A stretch of 64,000 nt of DNA from Vampirovibrio chlorellavorus (lineage in GTDB: Bacteria; Cyanobacteriota; Vampirovibrionia; Vampirovibrionales; Vampirovibrionaceae): NCBI GenBank assembly GCA_003149345.1, contig QFWI01000008.1, positions 434,001-498,000 on the forward strand. Reading direction: 5' to 3'. Position 1 is the first letter of the stretch; every line of letters starts with the position of its first letter. Positions 7,474 through 16,352 of this stretch are shown piece after piece. The notes under the pieces were generated by a model, which did not search any database, was not told the DNA's origin, and saw nothing but the letters and a program-made list of their open reading frames with translations. Both the position numbers and the translations under genes were made by a program.

Positions 7474-7815
7474 ATGGCCTACACGCCTGAACAGCAACAA
7501 CTCATTAGCGGCTTACGTGCTGAGATTGATCTGCGGATGGACGACACTCAAAGAAGGCTCAATCAAAGGCTTGATGAGGCCGACGCTCAAATTCAGATTT
7601 TAAAGGAAACCTTGGAAGCAATGGCCAGCCAAATACAGGAAGTGGCCAAAAAAACGGACACCACAAGCACCGCATTCCACATATACCAGACGTCAATGGG
7701 TATCCACATGCCAGTTTTGTACTCCTTAATTATTGCTTTCATTATACTATTAGCGGGCACTGTCTGTACTATAGTGCCTCATTTGAGCTGGCATGACGTG
7801 CCGCTAGGGAAATAG
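7474..7815 (+). CDS. Coiled-coil protein with C-terminal membrane anchor (113 aa)
   Basis: Residues 1-65 form a charged, heptad-like coiled coil. A single hydrophobic helix follows near residues 80-103 (VLYSLIIAFIILLAGTVCTI), and the C-terminus is short. Tail-anchored small proteins just upstream of integrases are seen in several integrative elements without an assigned role. The gene ends 24 bases before the recombinase on the same strand, so co-expression is likely. Confidence 0.55.
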   Translation: MAYTPEQQQLISGLRAEIDLRMDDTQRRLNQRLDEADAQIQILKETLEAMASQIQEVAKKTDTTSTAFHIYQTSMGIHMPVLYSLIIAFIILLAGTVCTIVPHLSWHDVPLGK

Positions 7816-7839
7816 ACTTACGTTTAAGAGAGGTTCAAA

Positions 7840-9309
7840 ATGAAACCCTGCGTGGTTTACGCTCGCGTTTCCAGCAAAGAACAGGAGCGGGAAGGATACA
7901 GCATCCCGGCCCAGCTGGAGTTGCTGAGAAAATACGCCCAGGCGAATGGCTTCACGGTACTTCACGAGTTCACAGAAGCCGAAACGGCAAAAAAAACCGG
8001 CAGGAACCAGTTTGCCGCCATGGTGGATTTTATCCGAGGCCAGCGAAAAGCCGGGAAAATGGCTATCCTGGTTGAAAAGACCGACCGGCTTTTGAGAAAC
8101 CTGGATGACTATGTACTGATTTCCCATGTCATCACCGATAACGATGCCGAGGTTCACAAAGTCAAGGAAAACATGGTCATCAGCCGGGATTCAAAAAGCT
8201 TTGAGCTGTTTATTGATGGCCTGAATGCACTACTGGCAAAGCGATACGTCGATAACCTGTCGGAAGAGGTCAGGAAGGGCAGGCGTCAAAAGGTATTAGC
8301 GGGGGGATGGCATACGCTGGCCCCATACGGCTATAAAAACGACAAAAACACCCGAACCATCATCCCCAACCCGGAACAGGCCCCGTTTGTCATCCGGGCG
8401 TTTCAGCTTTACGCTACGGGGGTTTACTCCCTGGAAGCGGTTATTGAAAAACTGGACAAGGAAGGCTTTGCTTACCGGCCTCAGACCCGCCGAATTGGCC
8501 GCTCAAAATTACATAGTATGCTTCAAAATGTGGCCTATATCGGGAAAATTCCGTTTCAGGGGGAAGTGTATGATGGAACCCACCCACCCCTGATTGACTT
8601 GGAAACTTGGCGATCCGTCCAGCTGGCTTTTCGGAAGGACGGAAAACCCTCCACTCTCTCAAAGCGGGATTTCCTGTACAAAGGCATGATAACCTGTGGT
8701 CATTGCGGTTCGGCCATTGTCGGGGAACTCAAGAAGGGGAAATACGTTTATTACAGGTGTTCTGGTGTTAAAAATGGCTGTTCTCAAGGGTATGTTCCAG
8801 AATCCCGAATTACCGAAACGGTGGAGGGCACTTTATCCAGCTTGGTGTTCCCGGAGGATGCCAAGCAGATTATCCGGGATAGCGTTCGGCGCCATCATCA
8901 GGAAATTTACAAAATCGGGCAAACTGAAAGAAACCGGCTGGAAGGAGTGCTGAAAAAGCTCCATAACAAACGCCGTGCTATTTATGAGGACAGGCTGGCC
9001 GGGATCATTGATGCTGATATGTACCGGGCCGTTGATCAGGATTGCCTGCTGGAAATTGCAGGCATTGAGGCCCAAAAATCCCAGATTACCTATGCCGATA
9101 CCGATTACAGACAGATGGCTGATCTTGCGGTAGAACTCCCCGAAATGCTCAAGGGAGAATGGTTTTCGGCAGAGATTGAAGAGAAGCGCCTGATTTTAAA
9201 TTTCTTGCGGTCGAACTTTTTTCTATTGGATGGAAACCCGCTGCTAGAGCTTCATCCGGTATTTGATTCGCTCAAGAAAAGTAACGATTTAATAAAGAAA
9301 CGGAAGTGA
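7840..9309 (+). CDS. Large serine recombinase / integrase (489 aa)
   Basis: The N-terminal resolvase domain starts with YARVSSKEQ, in which Ser11 is the catalytic nucleophile. It is followed by the Recombinase domain (about residues 160-260), a zinc ribbon with CGHCG near residue 287 and a second cysteine pair near 307-314, and a coiled-coil region. Enzymes of this family catalyse unidirectional integration between attP and attB and usually need a directionality factor for excision. GAGAGG precedes the ATG. The last codons overlap the 3' end of tRNA-Ser, so it is almost certainly the integrase of the element to its left. The catalytic and zinc-binding residues appear intact. Confidence 0.9.
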   Translation: MKPCVVYARVSSKEQEREGYSIPAQLELLRKYAQANGFTVLHEFTEAETAKKTGRNQFAAMVDFIRGQRKAGKMAILVEKTDRLLRNLDDYVLISHVITDNDAEVHKVKENMVISRDSKSFELFIDGLNALLAKRYVDNLSEEVRKGRRQKVLAGGWHTLAPYGYKNDKNTRTIIPNPEQAPFVIRAFQLYATGVYSLEAVIEKLDKEGFAYRPQTRRIGRSKLHSMLQNVAYIGKIPFQGEVYDGTHPPLIDLETWRSVQLAFRKDGKPSTLSKRDFLYKGMITCGHCGSAIVGELKKGKYVYYRCSGVKNGCSQGYVPESRITETVEGTLSSLVFPEDAKQIIRDSVRRHHQEIYKIGQTERNRLEGVLKKLHNKRRAIYEDRLAGIIDADMYRAVDQDCLLEIAGIEAQKSQITYADTDYRQMADLAVELPEMLKGEWFSAEIEEKRLILNFLRSNFFLLDGNPLLELHPVFDSLKKSNDLIKKRK

Positions 9310-9312
9310 CAG
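9301..9312. other. Probable attachment-site junction of the integrated element
   Basis: The recombinase stop codon (9307-9309) lies within the tRNA-Ser acceptor-stem sequence. Insertion at a tRNA 3' end that leaves the tRNA intact is a classical att-site arrangement. No second copy of this sequence is seen elsewhere in the window, so the partner att site would lie left of position 1. The exact crossover cannot be read from one side. Confidence 0.5.
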
Positions 9313-9382
9313 GAGTCGAACCTGCAACCCCTTGCGGGGCGACCGCTTTCGAGGCGGCTCCCTAACCATTCGGATCACTTCC
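9301..9382 (-). tRNA. tRNA-Ser (CGA)
   Basis: The minus strand folds as a class II tRNA. The acceptor stem is GGAAGTG with CACTTCC, the anticodon stem CCGC/GCGG carries loop CTCGAAA (anticodon CGA), a long variable arm follows, and the T arm is CAGGTTCGACTCCTG. The discriminator is G, and CCA is not encoded. The 3' end coincides with the end of the recombinase gene. Confidence 0.9.
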
Positions 9383-9429
9383 AAGTCTAGGGAATTTATT
9401 CAATTGAAAAAAGAGCTATCCGAACTTAG

Positions 9430-9501
9430 GGCTTGCACGCCGCATTCCTGGACGACATGGCGCAATCAGCCGGGGGGACTGTCAGTCGGGCGTGAAAAGC
9501 C
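9430..9501. ncRNA. Structured intergenic element, possible small RNA
   Basis: GGCTTGCACGCC at 9430-9441 can pair with GGCGTGAAAAGCC at 9489-9501, enclosing a GC-rich stretch with a small internal hairpin (GACTGTCAGTC). On the plus strand the structure is followed within 40 bases by two T-runs (AGCTTTTTTAGCCTTTTTT). No RNA family is recognised. The gap 9383-9614 holds no gene. Confidence 0.3.
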
Positions 9502-9614
9502 AAATCCTGCCTGTTATTAGCTTTTTTAGCCTTTTTTGTCAGCTCTCTTCGTCCGTCATTATACAAAAAATGTGCCCGGTGGCAAAAGGAAAGATTCCCC
9601 CAGGAATCCCCCCA

Positions 9615-11207
9615 TCAATCCAGCAGTTCTATCTCGCAGGAATCGAACAAGCTGTGGATTCGGGCGCTCAACTCGTCGTTATCCAAATCCTTACTGTCCA
9701 GATTCAATTCCTGAGCGGTTTTAAAACAGTGGGCAGCCTCCAGACGATTTCCCAAAAAGCTGTAAGCTCTCCCCAGATTGTAGTAGGCCAGGGCATAATT
9801 GGCATTCAAGGCGATTGCTTGCTGGAAATACCCGATGGCGCTCTCCACATCCCCCAGTAAATCCAGGTGAATGACCCCCAGATTGTTGATGGGAATTTCA
9901 TAAGTATCATCCAGTTCAATGGCGCGCTTGTAGTAAACAATGGCTTGCTCCACATCGTTGGCCATCCAGCGCAAATAACCCAGGTTGGAGTAGAGTTTTG
10001 GCATTTTAGGACTGGCCTTGATGGCCTTCAGGTACACTGATTCCGCATTGGCGAAGTCGTCCTTCTGAAAGTACAACAGCCCCATTTGGATGTAGTTTTC
10101 CACATCCTCCGGGTTTAAAACGCTGGCCATGTCGTAATAAGCAATGGCCGCCTGGGAGTTTCGCAGGTAATCCGTGTAAATGTTGGCCATGCTCTGGGCC
10201 ACCATGGCCTTCCACCGGTTATCGCTGCCCAGTTGCAAGGCCGTGGCGTAGTGGGAAACCGCCTGAGTGAAATCATTCATGTAGTAATAGGCGTTCCCCA
10301 GATGACAATGGGCGTCCGCTTGATGGGGCGTCATCCGCACAATGGTTTCATAGACCTCGGCCATCTGCGGATAATTTTCCTGCTCTTCCAGCAAGCGGGC
10401 CAGATGGTAGTATCCGTTCAAATAATCGGGATGACGCTCCAGGGCTTTTTCAAACCAGTAGCGGGCCTCCTCGACAAGACCCATCTCCCGATACAATTCG
10501 CCAATAATAACGGTCACACCGGGAAGTCCCGGGAATTGCCGATGGATTTTAAGATACTGGGCCAAGGCCTCCTCGTGGTGCCTAAACTCTTCCAGAAACC
10601 AGGCCTGCATCAGTTGAGGCAGCAGCAGCAGGCCGTGCCCAAAACTCATTCGCTCTTTGGAGAACGGCACAGTGAGGATGGCCATTACCAAACACTGCAA
10701 TGCTGCGAGGCCTTTCCACAGGGAGCGGGGATTTTTCCAGTGTTCCAGCACAAAGTCCCGCTCCAGCTTGAAAAGATAAATCCTGGCCAAGGTCTGGTTT
10801 TTTGGGAAAACCCGAATGGAGAGAGCCAGAAAACGTTTGGCGGCTTCATAATCATCCCGGTGGTAAGCGGCAATCCCCAAAACCTGATAAGCCCTACTCA
10901 AGGCCTCTTTGGGCAAAGCGTTTCCCGCTTGATGAAGGGCGAGGGCCCGCTTGGCAGTCTGCTCCGCCTTGCTGAACAGGCCTTGCTTTAGCAGGGTCTG
11001 GGCCATTTTCACCACAATGTCAACCGCCTCAGGCGACTGCTCCAAAGCCCGTGCGTACTCATTCAACGCCTGTGCAAGCTGATTCTCACCCACCGTGGGG
11101 TTGAAGTGGCCCAGGTAATAATCATCGCCCGCGCTGCGGCTTTGATGAGCCACCCCATCACAAACCGCTTGCAAGGTTGGCTCTGTCACTGGCGTTTTTT
11201 GGGTCAT
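9615..11207 (-). CDS. TPR-repeat protein (530 aa)
   Basis: At least ten tetratricopeptide repeats run from about residue 60 to the C-terminus, with the usual W-LG-Y-A-P spacing. There is no signal peptide or membrane segment, so a cytoplasmic scaffold is likely. The partners are unknown. AAGGGGA is placed 8 bases before the ATG at 11207. An in-frame GTG at 11225 overlaps that site and is rejected as the start. The gene is the first clearly chromosomal gene right of the tRNA-Ser attachment site. Confidence 0.8.
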   Translation of the reverse strand: MTQKTPVTEPTLQAVCDGVAHQSRSAGDDYYLGHFNPTVGENQLAQALNEYARALEQSPEAVDIVVKMAQTLLKQGLFSKAEQTAKRALALHQAGNALPKEALSRAYQVLGIAAYHRDDYEAAKRFLALSIRVFPKNQTLARIYLFKLERDFVLEHWKNPRSLWKGLAALQCLVMAILTVPFSKERMSFGHGLLLLPQLMQAWFLEEFRHHEEALAQYLKIHRQFPGLPGVTVIIGELYREMGLVEEARYWFEKALERHPDYLNGYYHLARLLEEQENYPQMAEVYETIVRMTPHQADAHCHLGNAYYYMNDFTQAVSHYATALQLGSDNRWKAMVAQSMANIYTDYLRNSQAAIAYYDMASVLNPEDVENYIQMGLLYFQKDDFANAESVYLKAIKASPKMPKLYSNLGYLRWMANDVEQAIVYYKRAIELDDTYEIPINNLGVIHLDLLGDVESAIGYFQQAIALNANYALAYYNLGRAYSFLGNRLEAAHCFKTAQELNLDSKDLDNDELSARIHSLFDSCEIELLD

Positions 11208-11309
11208 GGCAGGTATCCCCTTCACACCGCTGTGTATGGGGTATCGGCGGGGAAATCCTGATCTTTGGGATTTTGGGGCAAAGCGTTACATATTTTTACG
11301 CGACTCCGG

Positions 11310-11363
11310 CCGCTCGCCAGTCCGGGAACGCTGTATCCCCGGTTCAACGGGTTGGCTGAGCGG
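11310..11363. other. GC-rich stem-loop
   Basis: CCGCTCGCCA at 11310-11319 pairs with TGGCTGAGCGG at 11353-11363, with one bulged base, and further inner pairing between CCGGG and CCCGG is possible. It lies between the TPR gene and a promoter for the gene at 11428. It may be a structured RNA or a transcription barrier, and no family is recognised. Confidence 0.3.
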
Positions 11364-11390
11364 GAGGTTGTGTAATCCTGCAAGTAAACG

Positions 11391-11420
11391 GTGAAAGTCC
11401 CCAAACAGGCACCTTATAAT
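11391..11420 (+). promoter_or_regulatory. Promoter with start codon at the expected transcript start
   Basis: TATAAT at 11415-11420 is followed by the ATG at 11428, only 7 bases later, so transcription would begin at or next to the start codon. GTGAAA at 11391-11396 could serve as the -35 with an 18-bp spacer. There is no room for a ribosome-binding site downstream of the predicted transcript start. Confidence 0.45.
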
Positions 11421-11427
11421 CAGGGTT

Positions 11428-12165
11428 ATGCAACAAACCGTGTTAATTTGGCTGGTCTTGTGCTTGTTACTGTTGTCGCAAGCACTCACTTTATTGTCCG
11501 CCAAAGCTGATAATGTGCTGAATGGCAGCCTGACGGGTTCCGTCAGCCGAAGCGCACCCGCTCGCCCGGCATCAGGGAGTCAGGGGCTCCAAGTGGCCAG
11601 CGCCAATTTTTATTACCGCCTGGATGAAAAAGCCTCCTTCATCGCCCTGAAAAACCAATGGCAGTCGGAACATCGCGGGGAATTGAGCCCCGATCAGGCC
11701 CAACTTTTCGCCGATCAGGCCTATGACAAAGCGGGCGTTGAGGAAGTGCTGACCCAGTGGCAATACCACGGCGGGCCAAACCCATGGGTATTGTCCATCA
11801 AGGCCCATTTATTCAACGACGGGGCCAAAGCCTATTTAAATGTGCCTGTCCAGGTCACAGTCCGGGCCAAGCTGGGGGATTTACGGGTCAACCCGGCCAT
11901 CCAGATGACCGATTGGACGCATTTGCAGAAATCCGCCCGCTGGGCCACTGTGTCCGGCCCACAAATTATTACCGTCTCAGCCATCGCCCCGGGCGAGGAT
12001 CAGCTGCTCTCCCTCGGGCGAATTAATTTGCTGTCCTATTTATGCAAACATCCCAATCAGTGGCCGGTGGAACTGGAGTTGCAACTCCGTTCAAGCCAGT
12101 TTGCCCCCGTCTCCCAGCGGATCACCCTGAAACCCGATCACTTCGTGACCCCCACCTGGTACTGA
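11428..12165 (+). CDS. Exported protein of unknown function (245 aa)
   Basis: A signal peptide is clear: a hydrophobic core (VLIWLVLCLLLLSQALTLL) ends near residue 27 at SAKA-D. The mature part has a Ser/Ala-rich start, a helical segment (about residues 60-105) and a beta-rich C-terminal half with alternating hydrophobics. No family is recognised. It is probably periplasmic or surface-located. The promoter layout suggests a leaderless message. A 108-base gap separates it from rph. Confidence 0.6.
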   Translation: MQQTVLIWLVLCLLLLSQALTLLSAKADNVLNGSLTGSVSRSAPARPASGSQGLQVASANFYYRLDEKASFIALKNQWQSEHRGELSPDQAQLFADQAYDKAGVEEVLTQWQYHGGPNPWVLSIKAHLFNDGAKAYLNVPVQVTVRAKLGDLRVNPAIQMTDWTHLQKSARWATVSGPQIITVSAIAPGEDQLLSLGRINLLSYLCKHPNQWPVELELQLRSSQFAPVSQRITLKPDHFVTPTWY

Positions 12166-12273
12166 CGGACATCCGTATCCCTGACCCGGCCATGCACATC
12201 TGGGCCAGACCCTGCTGCTCTTTTTTGCTATGATAAGCAACTGTGTGTTTGTCTTCCAGAGAGAAGGGTATCC

Positions 12274-13032
12274 ATGTTTATCAGACCCGATCAGCGTTCC
12301 GCCAACCAGCTTCGGCCCATTCGTATCGTTCGCAACTTTACCAAGCATGCCCACGGGTCGGTACTGGTCTGCTTCGGGGATACCCAGGTCATTGTGACGG
12401 CCACCGTGGAAGAGCGGGTGCCTCGCCATATTCATATCCTGAAGGAAGAGAACACCGGCTGGTTGACGGCTGAGTATTCCATGTTGCCGGGCGCCACCAA
12501 CCAGCGCACCCAGCGGGAACGGCAAAAAGTCTCCGGGCGTACCGCCGAAATCCAACGCCTGATTGGGCGCACCTTGCGGGCCAGCGTGGATTTGACCAAA
12601 GTGGGCTCTCGTACCATTACCATTGACGCCGATGTCATTCAGGCCGACGGCGGCACCCGGGTGGCCGCCATCACCGGCGGGTATGTGGCCCTGGTGGATT
12701 GCCTCAACAAGCTGGTGGCCGATGGCATGCTGGCGGAACTGCCGCCCTTGAACCCGGTGGCCGCCGTGAGCGTGGGCCTGGTGGAAGGACTGGAAATTCT
12801 GGATTTGAACTACGATGAGGACTCCACGGCGGAAGTGGACGCCAACGTGGTCATGAACGCCGAGGGACAGTTGATTGAGTTACAACTCAGCAGCGAACGC
12901 TCTCCCCTCAGCCGGGCCCAACTGAACCGCCTGGTGGATTTGGCCGAAGAAGGCATTCAGCAGCTTTTTGCCGAGCAACAGAGCGCCTTGGCCCAGGCAC
13001 TCAACACGCCGCTTCCCGTGGAAGCCCTTTAA
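12274..13032 (+). CDS. rph: Ribonuclease PH
   Basis: RNase PH is a phosphate-dependent 3'-5' exoribonuclease that trims tRNA 3' ends as a hexamer. Conserved blocks are visible throughout: the RPDQR start, GDTQVI near residue 31, MLPGATNQR near residue 70, GRTAEIQRLIGR near 90-101, DADVIQADGGTR near 114-125 and LDYDED-type residues near 175-180 (here LDLNYDEDS). The length fits the family (about 240-255). AGAAGGG precedes the ATG. The gene is followed by hisS after 42 bases, so the two probably form a short operon, as both act on tRNA. Confidence 0.95.
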   Translation: MFIRPDQRSANQLRPIRIVRNFTKHAHGSVLVCFGDTQVIVTATVEERVPRHIHILKEENTGWLTAEYSMLPGATNQRTQRERQKVSGRTAEIQRLIGRTLRASVDLTKVGSRTITIDADVIQADGGTRVAAITGGYVALVDCLNKLVADGMLAELPPLNPVAAVSVGLVEGLEILDLNYDEDSTAEVDANVVMNAEGQLIELQLSSERSPLSRAQLNRLVDLAEEGIQQLFAEQQSALAQALNTPLPVEAL

Positions 13033-13074
13033 AAATTTATATCTCCAAAGACAAGTTGCTAAGCTAGAAAGACT

Positions 13075-14352
13075 GTGACCCCCATGACTGGCACCCAGCA
13101 GAAATCCCGCCGAGAACTGATTCAACGCCCCAAAGGCACTCAGGATCTTTTTGGAACTGAGGTTGAGCGATGGGAATTAGTGGAATCGGCCTGTCGTCTG
13201 CATTTTCAAAATGCGGGTTACCAGGAGATTCGCACCCCGGCTTTTGAGCATACCGAGCTGTTTGAGCGGGGCGTGGGCGAAGGCACCGACATCGTCAACA
13301 AGGAAATGTACACCTTCGAGAAAAGCGAACGTCGCCTGTCCCTGCGCCCAGAGGGAACCGCTGGGGTAGTGCGGGCCTTTATCGAGCAGGGTTTGGCCCG
13401 TTGGCCCAAGCCGGTCAAGTTGTATTACATGGGGCCCATGTTCCGCTATGAACGCCCCCAGGCGGGCCGCCAACGCCAGTTTCATCAGGTGGGACTGGAA
13501 TTATTCGGGTTGGACACCCCAGCCGCCGACGCGGAAGCCATTTTAATGGCCATGCGTTTGTTTGAACAACTGGGTTTGCCCAACTTGTCGCTGCAAATCA
13601 ACAATATTGGCACCGCCGAGTGCCGGGAGCGCTTTAAAAGCGGCTTCAAAGCCTTGCTGGCGCCACTGTTGGCTCAGCTGTGCCCGGACTGTCAGACCCG
13701 GTATCACAGCAACCCCTTGCGCATGCTGGACTGTAAAAACCCCGGTTGCCAGTCCGTTTACGCCCAACCGGATCTGCAAGCCTTTTTACAGACGGACTTT
13801 ACCAGCCCGGACTGCCAAAACCACTTTGCCGAACTGTTGAAAATTCTGGATGCCCTAAAGATCCCCTATCATCGCAACTTTATGCTGGTACGGGGGCTGG
13901 ATTACTACACCAAAACCGTGTTTGAGATTACCTCCACCAACCTGGGCGCTCAAAATGCCGTGTGCGGCGGGGGGCGTTACAACACCCTGGTGGAAGACCT
14001 GGGTGGGCCGGAAACACCGGCCATTGGCTGGGCGCTGGGTATGGAGCGACTGATGGCCCTGGTGGGCGAGTTGCCCGTAAAGCCGCTGGATTACTACATC
14101 GTGACAGATCAGCACGCGGCGGCCTTTGATTTGGCGGAACAACTGCGGGCACAGGACTACAAAGTGGAAGTGGATCTGTCTGGCAAGGGCTTTGGCAAGC
14201 AACTGGAGCGGGCCGCCAAACTGAATGCCCGGCAAGCCCTGATATTGGGCTCGACCGAAGTCCACAGCGGCGAAGTGCAAGTGAAAAATCTGGCCACCAA
14301 GGAACAACGGGTGGTGCCTTACGCCCTGCTTCTGCAAGGCACTCCGGAATAA
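13075..14352 (+). CDS. hisS: Histidyl-tRNA synthetase
   Basis: A class II aminoacyl-tRNA synthetase that charges tRNA-His. The class II and HisRS signatures are present: RPKGTQD near the start, RPEGTAGVVRAF, the motif 2 arginine region MFRYERPQAGRQRQFHQ, the HisA-type GLDYYTKTVFEI near 270-280, GGGRYNTLVEDLGG, and motif 3 GWALGMERL. The C-terminal anticodon-binding domain follows. The length of 425 is usual. The start is either GTG 13075 or ATG 13084, and the upstream AGAAAG does not decide between them. It is the second gene after rph. Confidence 0.95.
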   Translation: MTPMTGTQQKSRRELIQRPKGTQDLFGTEVERWELVESACRLHFQNAGYQEIRTPAFEHTELFERGVGEGTDIVNKEMYTFEKSERRLSLRPEGTAGVVRAFIEQGLARWPKPVKLYYMGPMFRYERPQAGRQRQFHQVGLELFGLDTPAADAEAILMAMRLFEQLGLPNLSLQINNIGTAECRERFKSGFKALLAPLLAQLCPDCQTRYHSNPLRMLDCKNPGCQSVYAQPDLQAFLQTDFTSPDCQNHFAELLKILDALKIPYHRNFMLVRGLDYYTKTVFEITSTNLGAQNAVCGGGRYNTLVEDLGGPETPAIGWALGMERLMALVGELPVKPLDYYIVTDQHAAAFDLAEQLRAQDYKVEVDLSGKGFGKQLERAAKLNARQALILGSTEVHSGEVQVKNLATKEQRVVPYALLLQGTPE

Positions 14353-14400
14353 GCTCCGGTCAGATTGCCTCTTCACACCCAATGCCTTAGCTGGCTTGTC

Positions 14401-16104
14401 TCACCGTGTTTGCGATGCGGAAGTTTGCAATGCCTGAATCAGGCAAGGCATCTCAATGACTTTCAAACCTCGGGTCTGAAACGGAATACAGCGTTTTGGG
14501 GCCTGAATCAGCAGATAATTTTGCGGGTTCGATTGCTTCAGGGATAGGAAAAAGTCCGGGCTGAAGGCGTAATAATACCGCTTGGGCAGCTCGCTCAGGC
14601 GGGGCTCCTTAAAGTCGATGGCTTGCACCACAAAGTAGTCAAGGCGGTTCTGCCGCACAAAATCGCTCAAAGATTGGGCGTCCACGGCATAATAGGCCTG
14701 TAGGAAAGATTTCAGGCGGTCTTTGATGACCTTGTAGTACCCCTGGTGAAAGGGAATGTATGCCTCGTTGCTGATATAGACGCTGCGGTAAGCGTACAGA
14801 GGGATATTACTGGCCAAGCCGGGAGAAGCGGCTATCATGCTGTGAGCCGGGGTTTTCCCCAAAAAGCTGTATAGGTCGCGCTCACTCGCTTTGGGGTTCA
14901 TCAGGTCGGCGCGCCAGAAAAAGCTGGTGATGAGCAGGCCCAACCCAGCCAAACCCAGGTAGGCCCAACGTTTGGCCGGACTGTAGCGTTGCTGAAGTTG
15001 ATAAATAATGGCTCCCACCATAAAAGTGGGAATGAGGGGCAAGGTGTACTGAAAGTATCGCTCCGGCACGTAAAAATAAAACAGGAACACCCAGGCGATA
15101 CTGTACAAAATCGAGGAGCTGATCAGCAAGCGCCAGACCTGGGGCGGTATCAGCAACGGACCCCAGTGCTTCTGGGCAAAGCGCTTATACAACCACAGCG
15201 CCAGGCCAAAGCCCGCCGTGGGTATCAGAATATACAGATGAGGAACCCGCTCCAAGATTTGACCCACCCATTGCAAGGGCCCTATCCAGTCTTCCGAAAA
15301 ACTGCCCCAGGGAAACAAAACAACCCGCCCCCCGCTGGCGAAATCGGGAAGGCCCTCGATAGACTGGTTGGAATTCAGCGGGCCAAACAGCGGCTGGGTT
15401 TCGGCGCTATGGGCCGACCGCCAAAACAGCAGCCCCAGGCTCCCCGCAAAGCTCCCCAGCAAGCACATCAGCCGTTGTTTACGCAGGCCATCCCGATTGG
15501 CCAGATAGAGGGTTTCAATCACAAGCAAAATAAAACCTAAAAAGAAAGCCGGAGGATAAATCATGGCGCTGAGGACTAAGCCCAGCCCCAGCCAAGCCCA
15601 GTTTTTCAGGTGTAATTGCCAAAGCGTCCAGAACAGCAGCGGATAAATAAACGATCGGGACAGCCCGCCCGCCATATTCTTGAAGATCCACAGGGCGCAG
15701 TTGAAGGAAAAGCAGACCCAGAAGGCGTACAAGCCATTCTGGTAGCGTTTGGCGTACTGAAACAACAAAAAGGTGGTCAGCACGACCATTCCGAATGGCA
15801 AAAGCTGAGAAAGCTGGGCGGGCGACAGCCATTGGCCGCCCAGCAGGTACAACAGCCACAATACCGGCGAGATCAGCATGGGTTGGGTGAAGTACCGGGC
15901 GATATAGTCCTGACTGAAAGCGGAAGGATTGGCCAGCTGGGCCATCCAGTAGATTTGGTTGCGCACATCGTCATTCAGGGCCGCCGGGTCGCTGAAAACC
16001 CGACGTTCCACCCACATCGCCAGCCCCAGGGCAAACCCAAGGGCCAGAAGCAGCAAAGACCAGTCAGGCCACGCCTTGGGATTCTGGGATTCTTTCTCAC
16101 GCAT
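14401..16104 (-). CDS. Polytopic membrane protein, possible GT-C glycosyltransferase-like (567 aa)
   Basis: About ten to twelve hydrophobic helices alternate with short loops. A large first extracytoplasmic loop contains NDDVRNQIYWMAQL, with the acidic pair expected of GT-C-type polyprenyl-phosphate-sugar transferases. A soluble C-terminal domain of about 150 residues follows. The family is inferred from topology, not from a decisive motif. The frame is open upstream to a TTG at 16245. The ATG at 16104 gives a natural N-terminus (MREKESQNPK), but no ribosome-binding site supports any choice. It is convergent with hisS. Confidence 0.6.
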   Translation of the reverse strand: MREKESQNPKAWPDWSLLLLALGFALGLAMWVERRVFSDPAALNDDVRNQIYWMAQLANPSAFSQDYIARYFTQPMLISPVLWLLYLLGGQWLSPAQLSQLLPFGMVVLTTFLLFQYAKRYQNGLYAFWVCFSFNCALWIFKNMAGGLSRSFIYPLLFWTLWQLHLKNWAWLGLGLVLSAMIYPPAFFLGFILLVIETLYLANRDGLRKQRLMCLLGSFAGSLGLLFWRSAHSAETQPLFGPLNSNQSIEGLPDFASGGRVVLFPWGSFSEDWIGPLQWVGQILERVPHLYILIPTAGFGLALWLYKRFAQKHWGPLLIPPQVWRLLISSSILYSIAWVFLFYFYVPERYFQYTLPLIPTFMVGAIIYQLQQRYSPAKRWAYLGLAGLGLLITSFFWRADLMNPKASERDLYSFLGKTPAHSMIAASPGLASNIPLYAYRSVYISNEAYIPFHQGYYKVIKDRLKSFLQAYYAVDAQSLSDFVRQNRLDYFVVQAIDFKEPRLSELPKRYYYAFSPDFFLSLKQSNPQNYLLIQAPKRCIPFQTRGLKVIEMPCLIQALQTSASQTR

Positions 16105-16352
16105 AACGTCGGAACAATGCCCCTGACTCAAGAATAACGAGTGACTGCCTATTGGAAATAAGGGGGCTGGTGCGCGGATACTGTTAAGCATCACACTGCA
16201 ACAGCGTACATTCAGTATAAGGATTTGGCGGGTCAAAGTGAACAAGGAAAGTCAGTAATCAGCCTGAATAACCAAATTAACCGAATCCGGCAGGCATTAA
16301 AAAGTATGTTCTGCGTTCATGTAATTACATTCACCACAGACTGAACCTTTGA

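Noticed and set aside
9430-9501. Signal recognition particle RNA
   Set aside because: The conserved apical loop and GGAA-type tetraloop motif of SRP RNA are not found; only a structured element can be claimed.
11370-11410. GGTGAAAGTCC resembling a cobalamin-riboswitch or group II intron motif
   Set aside because: The surrounding conserved elements of both are absent, and the downstream gene is not related to cobalamin.
14401-16245. Longer version of the polytopic membrane protein from TTG 16245
   Set aside because: The extra 47 residues are Cys/Ser-rich and unlike a membrane-protein N-terminus, and no ribosome-binding site supports it.
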